Shown here piece by piece: positions 34,401 to 46,748 of a stretch of DNA of 64,000 nt. The position numbers were made by a program, and so were the translations under genes. Within the stretch, counting starts at the first letter, position 1; every line of letters starts with the position of its first letter. The notes under the pieces are model-generated. The model made no database searches. It saw only the letters and a program-made list of their open reading frames with translations, and was not told the origin of the DNA. Origin of the DNA: Scleroderma bovista (taxonomy: Eukaryota; Basidiomycota; Agaricomycetes; Boletales; Sclerodermataceae); the NCBI GenBank assembly GCA_037178675.1, contig JAYMGJ010000120.1, positions 1 through 64,000 on the forward strand, written 5' to 3'.

Positions 34401-36369
34401 CAGCTGCTGGTTCTCTCATGCTTGAGCCTGTCGCCCCCTTGGAGGTGTCTACCAACCGCTGGGTGGCTTCGAGTACCCAACGGAAGGCTGCCGACGTGGA
34501 CACCCCGGAGGCGGTCGACCGGAAAGTCAGGGCTCTGCTGAACAAACTTACCGTGGAGAAGTTCGACTCCATTTCTGACCAGATCATTTCTTGGGCTAAT
34601 AAATCCGAAAATGAGAAGGATGGACGGACGCTGATTCAGGTCATCAGGCTCGTTTTCGAGAAAGCTACTGACGAGGCTAACTGGAGCGAAATGTATGCTC
34701 GGCTCTGCCGCAAGATGATGGAGACGATCAGTCCCAAGGTTCAAGATGATGGGATCAAGAACGCAGATGGCAAACCCATCGCTGGTGGCCAACTTTTCCG
34801 CAAGTACCTCCTGAATCGGTGTCAAGAAGACTTTGAACGCGGTTGGGTTGCCAAAGAGACCACGGCACGTGCTGCAGCAGCCAAAGCTAGTGACGATCAG
34901 GCGATCAAAGTAGCCAATGAGAAGAAGGGAGAGGAGAGCGAGCTGTACTCCGAAGAGTACTACGCTGCCCAAAAGGCCAAACGTCAAGGTCTTGGTCTGA
35001 TCAAATTCATTGGCGAGCTGTTCAAACTCCAGATGCTTACGGAACGTATCATGCACGAATGTGTCAAGAAACTCCTTGGTAATGTGGATAACCCGGAGGA
35101 AGAAGAAATCGAGAGCTTGTGCCAGCTCCTGAGGACCGTTGGTCGACTACTGGATGTCCCCAAGGCACACGCACACATGGACGTGTACTTCTCAAGGATG
35201 AAAGAGCTCGGCAGGAGCGGCAATGTTAACTCTCGGATGCAATTCATGCTTCAGGTAGCACCAGCCATTCTTTTGTTGCTATTCCTCTGATTATGGTGTG
35301 TATGTTGTCAGGATGTGATTGAACTCCGTGAACGGAAATGGCAACCACGTAACGCTGTCAATGCCCCGACCACCTTGGCGCAAGTGCACGAAACAGTATG
35401 TATTTTTTTACTTTGTCTGCACATATATTCTTACAGATGACATTCCCGCAGGCGGCCAAGGATAGGGAAAGGGCTGCACAGGATTCACAGGCACACCGAG
35501 GGCAATACAGCATGTCCAGGGGTGGTTCGAAACGAGGCATGGATCGTGGTACTGAAGCTGGTCCTGATGGTTGGGCAGTGGCTGGCGGATCGCAACTAAG
35601 ACCGCCCCCCAAGGCAGGAGATTTGTCACAGTTTGGCAAGATCAGCAAGGTCGCCTCCATGGTGATGGGCCCCAGCAGTGTCTTCGCTGGCAAGAAAGAC
35701 AGCAAACGCGAGTCAATGTCACGCACGAACTCGAGCTCCAACATGTTCTCGATGCTCAGTCAGAACACTGAGCTTGTTGTTGAGACCAAGCCAAGTCGCG
35801 CACCTAGCCGGAGGCCAAGCACGGACATGGACAAACCGGAGCCTGCACCACAGCGTAGGAAGCTCCAACTCCTCCCCCGAACTAAACCTGCTTTTGGCGA
35901 ATCAGCACCTACTGCCTCTGAAGAAGAGCCTGATACTACTCCGGTTACGCAGATGTCGGAAGCCGATGCCAAAAAGAGGATCGATGAGGATGTCAAGGAA
36001 TTCTTCGCCGTCCGCAACCTTGAAGAAGCAGATGTGTACTTCACTGTTCTCACTGAAGAACACCGTTTCCGGCTGGTGGACAAGCTCGTTGGATCAGCAT
36101 TAGAAAGCAAGGAGGCGGATGCTCGGCTGGTGGCTGAATTCTTCGCTCGACCGGCATCTCAGCGCGAGTGCTCACTGGATGTCTTTGAGGCTGGGTTCAT
36201 ACCCATGGCTGAATTGCTGGATGACATTGCTATCGACGCTCCCAAGGCATTTGAGTACATGGCTATCATGTTGAAAGGAGCGGGCTTTGACAGGGACGAG
36301 GAAAGGCTGAAGCGGATTGTTGAGAAGGCGGTGGACAGTGACAAATTACTTCAGCTCGTCTCATCATGA
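31433..36369 (+). CDS. eIF4G copy E, translation initiation factor scaffold (complete)
   Basis: Six exons (31433-31679, 31739-32520, 32574-33838, 33895-35254, 35312-35395, 35437-36369) sum to 4671 nt, 1556 residues plus stop, all with canonical splice sites. The layout is a Ser/Thr/Pro-rich disordered N-terminus (1-500) and a highly charged Glu/Arg/Lys coiled coil (about 511-646). A conserved LDEIEYPQGI block precedes the eIF4E-binding motif YDRDFLL (766-772). MIF4G HEAT repeats follow (about 973-1213; bind eIF4A and RNA in the family), then a linker with an RNA-binding-like RGGSKRG, and an MA3 domain (about 1421-1553). In the eIF4F complex it links the mRNA cap, the helicase and the ribosome. 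An intron splits the Arg codon just before the eIF4E motif. Complete splice sites and the longest coiled coil suggest this is the housekeeping copy. Confidence 0.9.
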
Positions 36370-36702
36370 ACGCTCGCGACCAGTACACTTTCCCTTTCTC
36401 TAGGTGGTACTCCATTTTGCGTTTTATCTGCATATCTTCATATCTTGCATTCATTGGTTGTCTGAGACTGTTCGCGCACTCCAGGTGTTCTGCAACTCAT
36501 AATTTTCTATACTCTGCATGACTTTTCCATCTCTTATCTGTCCTAACTTAGGTTACAGTTAGCAGTATACCGGATACTATACGCGAGCAATCCAGATGAC
36601 GACTTCTCGAGGAGAGCTTTCCACGTGATCGAGCCGGAACTTCTATGCCCCTAAGCAAGGCTTGGCTCCCGACTGCGACGTTGTCTTGGCCAGGATCAAG
36701 GC

Positions 36703-39700
36703 ATGCCTCTCAAGAAATATTGGCTGATGGGGCCCGAGGTTTGGCGGGATGTCCGCAAGAACCTCAACTTCTTCCGGGTTCACTTGCTTTTCTTGTACGC
36801 TGCGGCATATTCCTACGGTGTGACCACAATTCACTAATTTCTGCGACAGCACCTTCATCCCACTGATTGGGTCTGCTATACTGTACGCATCCAATGGGGA
36901 ATATCCCCTCAGTTACATTGATGCGCTCTTCAACTCGTTCAGCGCAATGACTGTATGCGGACTCACGACAGTGAACTTGAGTGGCCTGACACCCTGGCAA
37001 CAAGTCATCATATTCCTGCAGATGTGTATTGGGAGTCCGGTCAGTGCTGTCGCTTAGGGCATATCCAAAGTGCTGATACTTACTACGCGTTCTAGGTCCT
37101 CGTATCATGGTTCATGGTTTATAACCAGAAGTTCGTGACATTCGTTTGCCTCGTACATCTCCATTTTACTGTGGTCTTAGGAGGTCTTTTGAAAAGAAAT
37201 TTCGCTATATCATCAAAGCAGAGGCCGCTCGTCGCGCAGCGATGAGGGCGGAGGCCGTGGCCAGCGGGAGGGAGCGCAGTGTCCCGCAGCGCGTATCGGC
37301 CTTGTTTCGACGACGGCCGGGTCTGAGTCCGCTTCTCGAAGACGAGTCCAACGGGACGGCAGATAATCGCACCTCGAAGGATAAGGAAGGAGAGCGGAAA
37401 CTCTGCGCAAATATGATCCGGAGGACGAACGCGCCACCAAGGCCTATCGACCCGAACGGGCAAATCATTATCGATAGGGTGATGCCCGTGGACCGAGTTT
37501 CGGAAGAAGCCGTAGGACGAAAGGCAGTGTCCCGTCCAGTCGTGGTGGCTTCACCACGGCAAGCGTCACTAGCAGGGATCGAGGAGCCATATGATACCGT
37601 AGAACCAAGTGTCCATGACAAGGACCCACCTCTAGACTCGTCTTCGTAGGTCAATGATTCTCTTCCCTGATATCCCGCTCACAAATCTTAGGAGGGTCCA
37701 TGCGCCATTGGGTAATTATGTCTTTCCCTTATCGGGCACTGTTGTTCTAAATCAATCTGTCAGTGCATCTATTCCATTCGAATCAAGCAGCCGATGAACA
37801 ACCAGGTCGAATACACCGTACTTCTACGGTAGAGTTCTCCCCAGTCGTCCTCCAGGATTCGGTGCGGCCCACACATACCGATTCGGACGCACATCAAGAT
37901 CATCATGATATAATTCGGCAACGTCGTTCCACGGGAGCACCCGCTGGGTTACACTCTCCAATAGCTGAGCATCCTACTACACACACATATAGATCGACGC
38001 GAGAGCCCCAGTTTGCTGGACATTCTGAGCTTGTGCAACCTGATGCAAAATACACTGGGTTGGGCGGATTTCCCATGCCTCACCAAATTCTTGGCACCAT
38101 ATTAGGGTGGCTATTTCCGGCAACGAAAAAGCGTCTCCGAAGAACGGTGACAATACCCGCCACAACAACCATCACTGGGAACGCGTATGTACGGACACAC
38201 AGCAATTCAGCGCCCTCTCATCATCCAAGCGCCGGTGTCGATCCTGCGCATCTAACAAAGCCAGTGTCGTATATCTCGTTTGATGCAATTGTGGGACGCA
38301 ATTCAGCTTTCCATTCGCTTTCCGACGAACAGTTGGAAGAACTAGGCGGAGTGGAGTATCGCGCATTGAATGTGTTGTTATGGTTTCTCACAGTTGTGAG
38401 TGATTTTGACAGTGGCAGTCCAACTGTATTGTCTAACGGTATGCTGATGCTCCCTTTGCAAATAGTACCACTTTGGTATCCAGATTATCGCTTTCATCGT
38501 AATTGCACCATATATGTCGATGTCCAAGTGGTCCAGTGATTTCACACCCCCAGCACTGATTCGAGCTGTTTCATCTCCATGGTAAGCTAGTCACTGGCAC
38601 CCAATAGTAGTAACGACCACCAGCATCACTCTAGGTACTCATTTTTCCAGGTTGTATCCGCGTATACCAATACAGGGATGTCACTCGTGGATCAATCGAT
38701 GGTTCCATTTCAGGCGGCATATCCGCTGATTGTCATCTCGATAATTTGCATAATGGCCGGTTATACAGCTTTTGTAGGTCCTCATCTTTATTGGAGGTCA
38801 CGGTGCTTTACTGACGTTTGTTTATCAAGCCTATTTGGTGAGTAGCGCTGACCATCAATATTCCGGTTGCGCTAACGATCCCGCTATAGCCTTCGCTTCT
38901 CGATGTACGCCTATTTCATGTGCAGTTAACGATCTCTACTTACTCCGACCCAGTTGGCTTTTCACCAAATTCGTACCGGCCCACTCACGCCTTGACGAAA
39001 CTTTGCATTTTTTGCTTGATCACCCCCGTCGGTGTTTTGTCTACTTATTCCCTTCTTATCAAACATGGTTTCTTCTCAGCATGTTATTGATACTGAAGTA
39101 CGTCAACTGTTGTAATGTTGGCATGTTGGCTCTTAACTTGACCGATACCTTATGTCTAGTGTGACGGACTGGGTGTGCTTCATCATCTTGGACATTGGAA
39201 ATCCTGCAATCAGTTCCATCCCACCTGGTACAAGGGTTTTAGCTGGCTTATACCAAGCGATTTCAGTTCGAAATGCTGGTTTCGGTATCGTTCCGTTGGC
39301 GTTAATTGCGCCTGCCATTCAGTAAGGGTAAGTTACTACGGTAATTGCATATACTCAGCTGGCTCTTCAGAGTCTTGTATGTTATAATGATGTACATCAG
39401 TGTATGTAGGTGGCCATCTTCTGCTACATCTTGTTGATGCTGATGCTATAGCAGATCCGCTAGCATTGAGGTGAGCTCACATTGCGGCACCCAAGATGCA
39501 ACCTAACGTGGGCTGTAGTGTCCGCTCTACCAACGTCTATGAAGAACAGGCCCTCGGTCTTGAACGGGCTGAATCTATAGACGAAGAAGCCGCCTTCCAG
39601 CCGACTGGTCCACGAATGACAGTTTGGAGCAGGTACTTTGCGATGCATGCTCGTAATCAACTTTCCTTTGGTAAGTGGCCTCGATCTTGGGAACCAACCA

Positions 39701-40375
39701 AAGTCTTACTGTACATTTGGGAAGACATGTGGTGGTTGGCGTTGGCGTTGTTTCTCTTGTGCATCATTGAGGTGAGGGGGAGTACATCATGTTGAACCTA
39801 TTTAAACACCTCTCTATCAGCGAGATAATCTCGAAAATTCAAATATACAAAGCTGGTTCAACATTTTCTCGATAAGTCAGTATATCGTTGTAATCGTTGT
39901 TCCATGAGCTTAATGTATTTTCCTTGCAGTATTTGAAATCGTATCAGCTTATGGCTCCGTTGGTCTGAGCCTCGGCATTCCTAATGTATGTTTGCTTTGA
40001 CTTTCTCCTCAACATCTATCTTACAGTGCTTAGCAAAACTATTCATTCTCTGGTGCACTGCGGCCGCTTTCGAAACTATTAATTTGCCTTGTTATGCTCC
40101 GTGGTCGTCACCGCGGACTCCCCGCGGCGATTGACCGCGCGCTTATACTTCCACTTGAATTTGAAGAAGTTGGACATGATCCCGGAGCCCAACTGGAAAG
40201 TCATCCTGCGGCGGATGACAGGCGATCAAGTCGCTGCAGTGCTACTGGCTTGTCCTCACTTCCCAATGGACTGGGAGAGGCACACCACGGTCACGGAAAT
40301 GAAAGCGAGGATGAGGAGAATAAACACAATAGCGATGAAATAAAGTCGAGCGTAGAACACCTTCAACCCCTATGA
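36703..40375 (+). CDS. TRK-type potassium transporter
   Basis: This is a multi-exon plasma-membrane K+ uptake protein. The ATG at 36703 starts MPLKKYWLMG and exon 1 ends at 36794. The four M-P-M units typical of TRK/HKT proteins are all visible by their pore loops: TVCGLTTV (about 36950), SAYTNTGMS (about 38657), VRNAGFG (about 39269) and SAYGSVGLS (about 39944). Each keeps the filter glycine. A long hydrophilic, basic loop (about 37180-38300) separates the first and second units, as in fungal TRK1/TRK2. The tail after the last pore is hydrophilic, His/Glu-rich, and ends at 40375. Introns are short. Not every exon edge was resolved, in particular between 37650 and 37800 and between 38760 and 39170. 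It is tail to head with eIF4G copy E, 330 bp away. Confidence 0.85.
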
Positions 40376-40503
40376 TATAGGCGAGACCAAGCTGTATACA
40401 TTCCCTTGCTTATCAAGGGTTCTGGGATATAGTTAAACCATCTTCGACTAACGACGACACCTTTTGTCTTTTGTAGAATCGCCCAGCGATTAAATAATTG
40501 ATA

Positions 40504-42015
40504 TCAGAGAGGAAAGAACTTTTTGGTTGAATCATCGCCTGAATGGTCAGCCGACGCAGGCGGCATATCGCATAATTCAACCTCCACCAAAATCTCACCG
40601 TCTCTAGCGCCTTCAGTCCAGCGGACCCGGCTCAGCTCCGCCTGATTGAGTAGCCAGGATGGGGAAACGCCATGGGTGGCAGCCAGAGAGTGCAGATGTA
40701 GCATTGGTCTACAGACAGACAAAACCGTTGCAACGACAACCACGCTGTTGAACATGAATGAGGCGCAACACATGTTTGTGCATCAATCCCACTGTACCTT
40801 CCACTGAGTGCAACTGCGTACCCCTGCGGCTCCAATGAACATCCTTTTCTGTAACACGGAACACGGAACTCACTGGCAGTTCTGACATGGGTTTCATAAG
40901 CTCAATGGAGCTAAATAACATAGCGCCTGTGCATTGTATCAGCATTGAAATCAAGCTCAATAGCATGTGATGCCAGATGACCACAATACCTATATTGACT
41001 GCAAATATCACCATACCCCTGTGCGATCCAGCTATAAGAACGTAGCCTATAATGCGTAGATCAACACGTACTCTTTCAGGAACCGCCAGACGAACCTGTC
41101 TTTCTCCATGTATGCAGGACTGGTGGCGAGCAGATAGACCTTCAGCGCGAAAAGAAAGGTGTCAAGCACGAGGAAGGGGATGTATAGAGCGGCGGTGACA
41201 GAAGCACCATTCTCAGGATTCTGGTTGCGTATGCCTGTGTAGATGTAGCTCTCCGAGAGGCCGATGAGCACACCAGTCGCTGTTGTGCATAATACATAAG
41301 CTGCCACCACGCACGTTCTGATCAGCGGGTGTTTAGGAAATAAGTACCAAACGCGTATCGTGAGTGCGGCTGTTCGATGGGGTGATTCGGTTATAGCTAT
41401 GATAGCAAAGTAAAAGCGATTTCTGAACAGACCTTGGCAGAGGAGGGCGAGGAGAGTCGTTGTTAATGAGCTTGCGATCATTGCTGACACAAATCTGGGG
41501 TCGTGGCTTTTGGGATTTTAGATGCAACATTGCTCTAACCACGTACTGACCTGCTGTCAGCCCTTGGATGGCGTTTCAGCAAATCCACGTACCACTGGGG
41601 AATCGACATCGACTGACGTGAATTAAGGTTAATCCCAGACACTTCATGCCCGGTCACAGGCTTACCCAAGAACTGGATTCTGAAAGGAAATTGCATTACT
41701 AGCTTATACACAACGTGGATGATATTCACTTACATGACATATATCAGGGCCAAGTACCTGATCTGGCAATTGCGGTCACCAGTTGAGTCCGAGTCTCTAC
41801 TCCTAGTACAGGTTGTGGTACTAGAAACACGCACCGTAATGTATAGACATCTAGACAGGTTCCATGGACCCTTCCAGAAATATTCAATCTATCATCATTC
41901 ATTCAGCGACAGGTGAGAGTAGAAAAGTTGGGGATCGATAGATTTATCTACCGACCTCGTCATCCAGACTTGTTACATGGTCGTATACCAGCAATGTAAT
42001 TGATACATTCAGGAC
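40504..42015 (-). CDS. DUF6533-like multi-pass membrane protein
   Basis: Exons on the minus strand read LLVYDHVTSLDDE (about 42000-41950), then IEYFWKGPWNLSRCLYIT and RYLALIYVM. The fragments that follow carry several hydrophobic helices (41490-41047, then 41014-40850) and a hydrophilic tail to the stop at 40504. The YDH...L.DEI.Y.W and RYLALIY blocks are hallmarks of the large agaricomycete DUF6533 family of about seven-helix membrane proteins of unknown function. The 5' exon with the start codon was not found with certainty and should lie shortly upstream of 42015. The exon between 41720 and 41540 has an irregular junction, so some damage cannot be excluded. Confidence 0.6.
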
Positions 42016-42757
42016 CTGGCTATACCGTATTTGTGTCAATTCTTTCACACCATGTTCCGCAGGATTTCTGTCGATCATTCTTGTGCACGAGTAATCGATG
42101 GGCTTCCGGTGAAAATTGCTGGAGTAGGCGACTGTTATCGCGCGCTGAGAGGATCGGGTGACTACGATGGATTAATGGCCGGGGGGGAACCAGGGAGTCC
42201 AAACGCAATGAAATTAGAGCTGTAGTACGACTACAACATATTTATCTGGAGCTAAAACAAGTAATAGCTACTGATCAAAGTCTTGTGAGCCTTGTGACAC
42301 GTAAAAACTATTACTCTGACCAGTTATAGGACCACAGATGCCGTGTGGATGATATGAGCTGGCAGAACCAGTTCAGGCAACGATTCAGCCAAAATGTTCT
42401 TGCACTGTGTCGGAAGAACTCTTGCTTTCAGGCGATAACTACAGTAATTATGATGGTGTGTGCACAGTGCAGGATTCCCCGACTCCCACGATAGTGGGAA
42501 GAGGGTTTTGTCTGCCAGAAACATCCCAACAACTTGCAATCGTTCCCACGAAATGATTATGTCATGTTGAATTGTATTTCCCTCTATCAATCAGGATTAC
42601 CACATTTGAATTGTGAATCATTGGCATGGTTGCAGGAAATGACCTGGAGTTCCACCCTGTGCCTGTAGGTCCTCACAAGAATGTGGCTCTTTTTTAAGAC
42701 CCAGAGCATTGGCCTAGTTTGCTTGTAAGAACCAAATTGTAAAAAAAAAATAGAACT

Positions 42758-43168
42758 CTAATGACTCACCAGGTATCGTTTTTGTTGCCTACAAATGTTT
42801 TTAGCAGCTTTGCGATGATATTTGAACTGTTCAATTGCAGAGTTGAGTTTGATAGGGAGTGTTATAGAATTGTTGTGTGAAAGACGAAGAAAATCACTGA
42901 TCTGGGTGGAATTTAACACATTTATTTAAATACTGTAAATTACTCACATTCTTTGGAACAGAGAATAACTGTGCACTCTGTCCAGCATATTGTATCTGTT
43001 GGATTTCTTTGTCTCCAAGAGTTCCACAGCAGAGTGCTTCTAAGAAGTCTTTATTGTCTGCCAATGCATGAAGAACTACAGTAGCATTGTAGTAAGTAGA
43101 AAAATGAGTGGATGGAATGACTTACATTCTTTTACTGCTTTTTTTTGTTGAGTAGTTTGCTTTGGCAT
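42758..43168 (-). CDS. Small hypothetical protein, spliced, AT-rich
   Basis: An ATG at 43168 opens MPKQTTQQKKAVKE. A GTAAGT donor and TAG acceptor lead to an exon (F-L-H-A-L-A-D ... LFSVPKN), and a GTGAGT donor and CAG acceptor lead to a third (ISDFLRLSHNN...) ending at 42758. The frame holds over both junctions. The sequence is AT-rich compared with the neighbours and no domain is recognised. It could be a fragment of a mobile-element protein. The surrounding 42230-43480 holds nothing else that I can support. Confidence 0.35.
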
Positions 43169-43510
43169 GGTTACAAATGTAATGGAGTGGGAATGATGTT
43201 CATGTTGCAAAGGTTTAAGGTCTGTGAAAAATTATTACTATAATAGGCCGTGTAATACTCAACAAGTAGGTCGACACTGTTTGAATTTTGAAAGAACAAG
43301 TGTTTAATAATGGGAGTATAGCTAGTAGTAGACCTAAACAAATTTATCCAGTTAATTCTATCTTATAAAGTACACTGAATATGTTTTATTCATGATTCAA
43401 AAATTATTTCCATGGAGTCGGGGATTGGCGCTGTTGGCGCCGCTACTGGATTTATAGCACTACGTATTACATAATGTCGAAGAGTCGATCATCGAACTCG
43501 ACGGCGTGCA

Positions 43511-44353
43511 ATGGTACATTCTCCTTTTTGTCCACAAGTACGTGCGGCACTGACATTTTACAGGGAAAGGCTAAGAAAACACGCAAGTTTGCAGCTGTCA
43601 AACGGCTTCTGAGTCCTAAGGATGCTAGATTGTATGTTTCGGGGCGTTGTCTTCCATTACAGGGTGCTCACCATTCCACCTATACGACAGAAAAGAGAAC
43701 CAACTAAAACAAAAGAAGAAGGAAGAGAAGGAAAAAGCGAAAGCTGTTCGCCGAGTGTATCTCATTTTGTATTGCTCACTTTTTAATGACTAACTCGATG
43801 TTCACAGGCCACAAGTCGCCTCATCGATGTTCCTCTCCCACAACACAGAACTTGTGCCGCCATACCGAGTCCTTATCGACACAAATTTTATCAATTTCAG
43901 CTTGCAAAACAAGTTGGAACTTATCAGCGGCATGATGGATTGCTTGTATGCTAAGTGTACGCGACTGCTGCCTGAGTTTTCACACACTCTCTCACCATCC
44001 ATCAAGGCATACCATGCGTGACTGATTGTGTTATGGCTGAGTTGGAGAAACTGGGTCATCGTTACCGTGTCGCACTGCGGTGAGTTTTCATCACTCTCGA
44101 TTTTCAGCAACAAATAATTTCGATAAGTATTGCCCGTGATCCTCGCTTTGAGCGACTGAGCTGCAGTCACCCAGGCACGTACGCTGACGACTGCTTGGTG
44201 CAACGCGTGACTGCACACAAATGCTATATCGTTGCCACCTGTGATCGTGAACTACGTCGTCGTATTCGTCAGATCCCTGGAGTACCACTCATGTACATCG
44301 TTGCGCGGCGCTATGCCATAGAACGCCTGCCAGACCAAGGTGCACCGGTGTAG
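43511..44353 (+). CDS. FCF1: FCF1/UTP24, PIN-domain pre-rRNA endonuclease
   Basis: This is the nucleolar small-subunit processome nuclease. The coding sequence begins with an exon holding only the ATG (43511-43513), joined to exon 2 at 43564 (GKAKKTRKFAAVKRLL). The lysine-rich KENQLKQKKKEEKEK segment follows, then SSMFLSHNTELVPPYRVLID, IDTNFINFSLQNKLELI, a CVTDCVMAELEKLG block, ARDPRFERLSCSHPGTYADD and a terminal YAIERLPDQGAPV. The PIN acidic residues (Asp of LIDTN, Glu of MAELE, Asp-Asp of TYADDC) are present. Introns were placed by family alignment from memory: the second starts in GATT|GTATGT and the third uses the inner GTATCT donor, which keeps R-R-V-P-Q-V in frame. Length is normal for the family (about 200 residues). 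Appears intact. Confidence 0.88.
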
Positions 44354-44461
44354 CGCAAATCACCAAAAGTCCTTATTCCGGGATACTGCTTATTTAGGCT
44401 ATGGTGCGCGTCACGTAGTCGCCACCTAATGCCTGAACGATTCTGACGGTTTCCACTGTCT

Positions 44462-45114
44462 CTACCTCCCCGCCTTCAACTTCGTACTACATACTGTGGT
44501 TCTGCAATCTTTCCCCCTTCTCTCGGCGCAAGCTACCCGTATACGCATGGCGAATTCTTTGATATTGTAGGTCTTCAAAATGGAGGGGGGGAAGGAGGCG
44601 ATCCAATCCGTCACTCCCATCTCGTCTGGGATGCCAAAATCATATTTAGATCGCTTCCGTTTCTCACGCAGCATGGGCCCGCTCAAAGTTTCACCTTTTT
44701 CTTCCATATGCCGCACCCAAACGTACTAGGGGGCATTGGAGTGGCTGTGATTTCGCTGCTCGTGCCTTCAGTTTACGAGAAAGGGTAGCCTGTGTGAATA
44801 TGGAGGCACCCTCTCAGAGGTCTGGTGCGGAAATATTTAACGATCCGATCTTGCGACAAATCAGGGTGCTTGCAAATGTATGCGAGGACAGACAGCCAAT
44901 CGTTCAAGGTAAGGCTTTCCGAGTGCGATACCTTGTGGGAACTATTGATGTTGCAGCTGTATTCTTTCGAGTCCCAGTTGGGTTGGACTTCCGAACGTAT
45001 GGGCATGCGGTTGTGGCTTACAGAGAGAGAACAGCAGGCATGAAAGGCTGTGGTTCCTGACTTGCAAAGGTCGTTCAGTTTCTTGAACAGTGAGATCTGG
45101 GCCATTGTGGTCAT
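44462..45114 (-). pseudogene. CENP-B/pogo-type helix-turn-helix fragment
   Basis: The minus strand reads LSVLAYICKHPDLSQDRIVKYFRTR, here in two pieces: LSVLAYICKHPDLSQ and DRIVKYFRTR. After a frameshift it gives IFTQATLSRKLKAR, and after a gap W-V-R-H-M-E-E-K-G-E-T-L-S-G-P-M-L and REKRKRSKYDFGIPDE. These match the two HTH units of CENP-B/Tigger-type DNA-binding proteins of fungi. The stretch that should lie between KLKAR and WVRHMEEK (about 30-40 residues) is missing, and at least two frame changes are present. No DDE catalytic part was found nearby, so it is a decayed fragment of a pogo-like transposase or a derived gene. Confidence 0.6.
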
Positions 45115-45467
45115 TGTTAGGATAACGATAGCTATTAGGCTGGTTCAGACGCTAGGAAGGGCGAGAAATTTCAACTGAAATTTCAATTTACTCTACTCGA
45201 GATATATGCTCTCCATACATACAAAATGTCGGAACGATCCTATCCTCGGTGGCATCCACTCGCGCTCGCCGTCGACTTGCCGCCGGAATCTGCCTCAACA
45301 GTCATCATAGCAGATTTTCCTTAGTGTCTAATAGAGTATCATACAATTTCATTCTGTTGATGTTCTCGAGTATGTGTGCCACATGGTATCAACTTCGGTA
45401 GCCAAGTGGATGGGGCAAGACAATTTTCATCTTTGTTTTGCAAATTGGTGCAACATTTACTTGCTCC

Positions 45468-46748
45468 ATGTTGCCGCCACGTATTCCGGGTCGCGAGCGC
45501 ACTCAGGATGCTGATGCCGCCATCCGTCAGACCGATACCGACGCCGCGCTTGCTCGGCTTTCAGCAGTTAGAAAGGGCTACCTAACGGATCCTTTCGTTG
45601 CACACTTAGTTCCCAGAGCCCAGTTGCAATCACCACGGCCACCACTAATCAACATCGGAACCTATGTTCGATCGCACTCAATCGATCATTTGACGGGAGA
45701 ATGGATGGAAATTTTCAAGCAAGAACATAGACAATGCCAGATTGTGAGTCTTGGATCGGGGAGCGATACACGATTCTGGCGCATAGCTGTGAGGTTACTT
45801 GCATCACTGTTGCCACCTTCAGCTCACCAATCGTGTGTCAGTAGACTGGTCCCTACAAGGATCAGTTACGAGTGTACATCGAGCTCGATTTCCCTGAGGT
45901 GACGACGAAGAAAGCAATGTCAATCCGCAAAAGCAGGGAACTAAGTGCAGTCCTTGGACCACCAGAGACTATAGCTGTAGGTGAGCATACGGTTGAGGCT
46001 ATATGCGATTGGGAAGCCTAACGTCTGACAGCTCAAGGTGGGACGGCCCTTCACTCCCCTAAGTATCACTTGCTACCTTGCGATCTGCGGAAACCACCGT
46101 CTGAGGTCCTCCCATCCTTGCTTGGCGAAATCCTTTCGTCGAAATTTCCAGCGCTTCTAATTTTTGAGTGTGTGCTGGTCTATATGTCACCAGAGGCCTC
46201 TTCTACATTGATCCAGTGGTTTGTGGACTACTTCTCTCACTCCTCAGATCCCAAGATACTCGGTGCAGTGGTTTACGAGATGTTTGCTCTCCAAGACAGT
46301 TTTGGTCAGGTCATGGTGAAGAATTTACAGGTGAGGATATTTCGCTCTTTGGAAATCCTAGTGAAGTCACACGACATCAGTCAAGGAATGTGTCGTTACC
46401 AGGCGCCGTACCTTATAACACCCTGCAGTCGCTTCCTGAGCGTTTTACACGTCACAACTTCACAATCTCAAAAGCCCTGACTCTTCGGGAAATCCGCGAG
46501 AAGTACATCTCCCAATCTGAGGTCGAACGGTGAGCTTCCCGTCGTACTTCTGCTACGACGAATTCATGTTTAATTTCAGAATATCCGCCTTGGAAATGCT
46601 GGACGAGGTTGAAGAACTCAATCTCGTATTGGAACATTACGCTATAACATGGGGCGTAAAATTGGATGGATCCTCAGACTTGTCGAACTCTTTGTGGGCA
46701 AACTGGGGAATGAAATCGATCTCCAACGTGTCGGACGAATGCGAATAA
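45468..46748 (+). CDS. PPM1: Leucine carboxyl methyltransferase 1 (PP2A methyltransferase)
   Basis: The product methylates the C-terminal leucine of the PP2A catalytic subunit with S-adenosylmethionine, which steers PP2A holoenzyme assembly. The start MLPPRIPGRERTQDADAAI is followed by GYLTDPF, then RPPLINIGTYVRS and the SAM-binding VSLGSGSDTRFWR. After an intron come YIELDFPEVTTKKA, a YHLLPCDLRKP block, LLIFECVLVYM and FALQDSFGQVM, with the terminal RISALEMLDEVEELN and HYAITWG blocks. These are the expected order and motifs of LCMT1/Ppm1. Exon edges: 45788 (GTGAGG donor) to about 45850, then about 45980-46035, about 46330-46400 and about 46529-46580. The frame holds across them. Appears intact, about 370 residues. 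Confidence 0.85.

Noticed and set aside
34400..35056. 218-residue minus-strand frame opposite MIF4G (also seen opposite copies A, C and D)
   Set aside because: It mirrors the conserved coding strand and has no independent start, splice or domain evidence. Its recurrence follows from the duplication.
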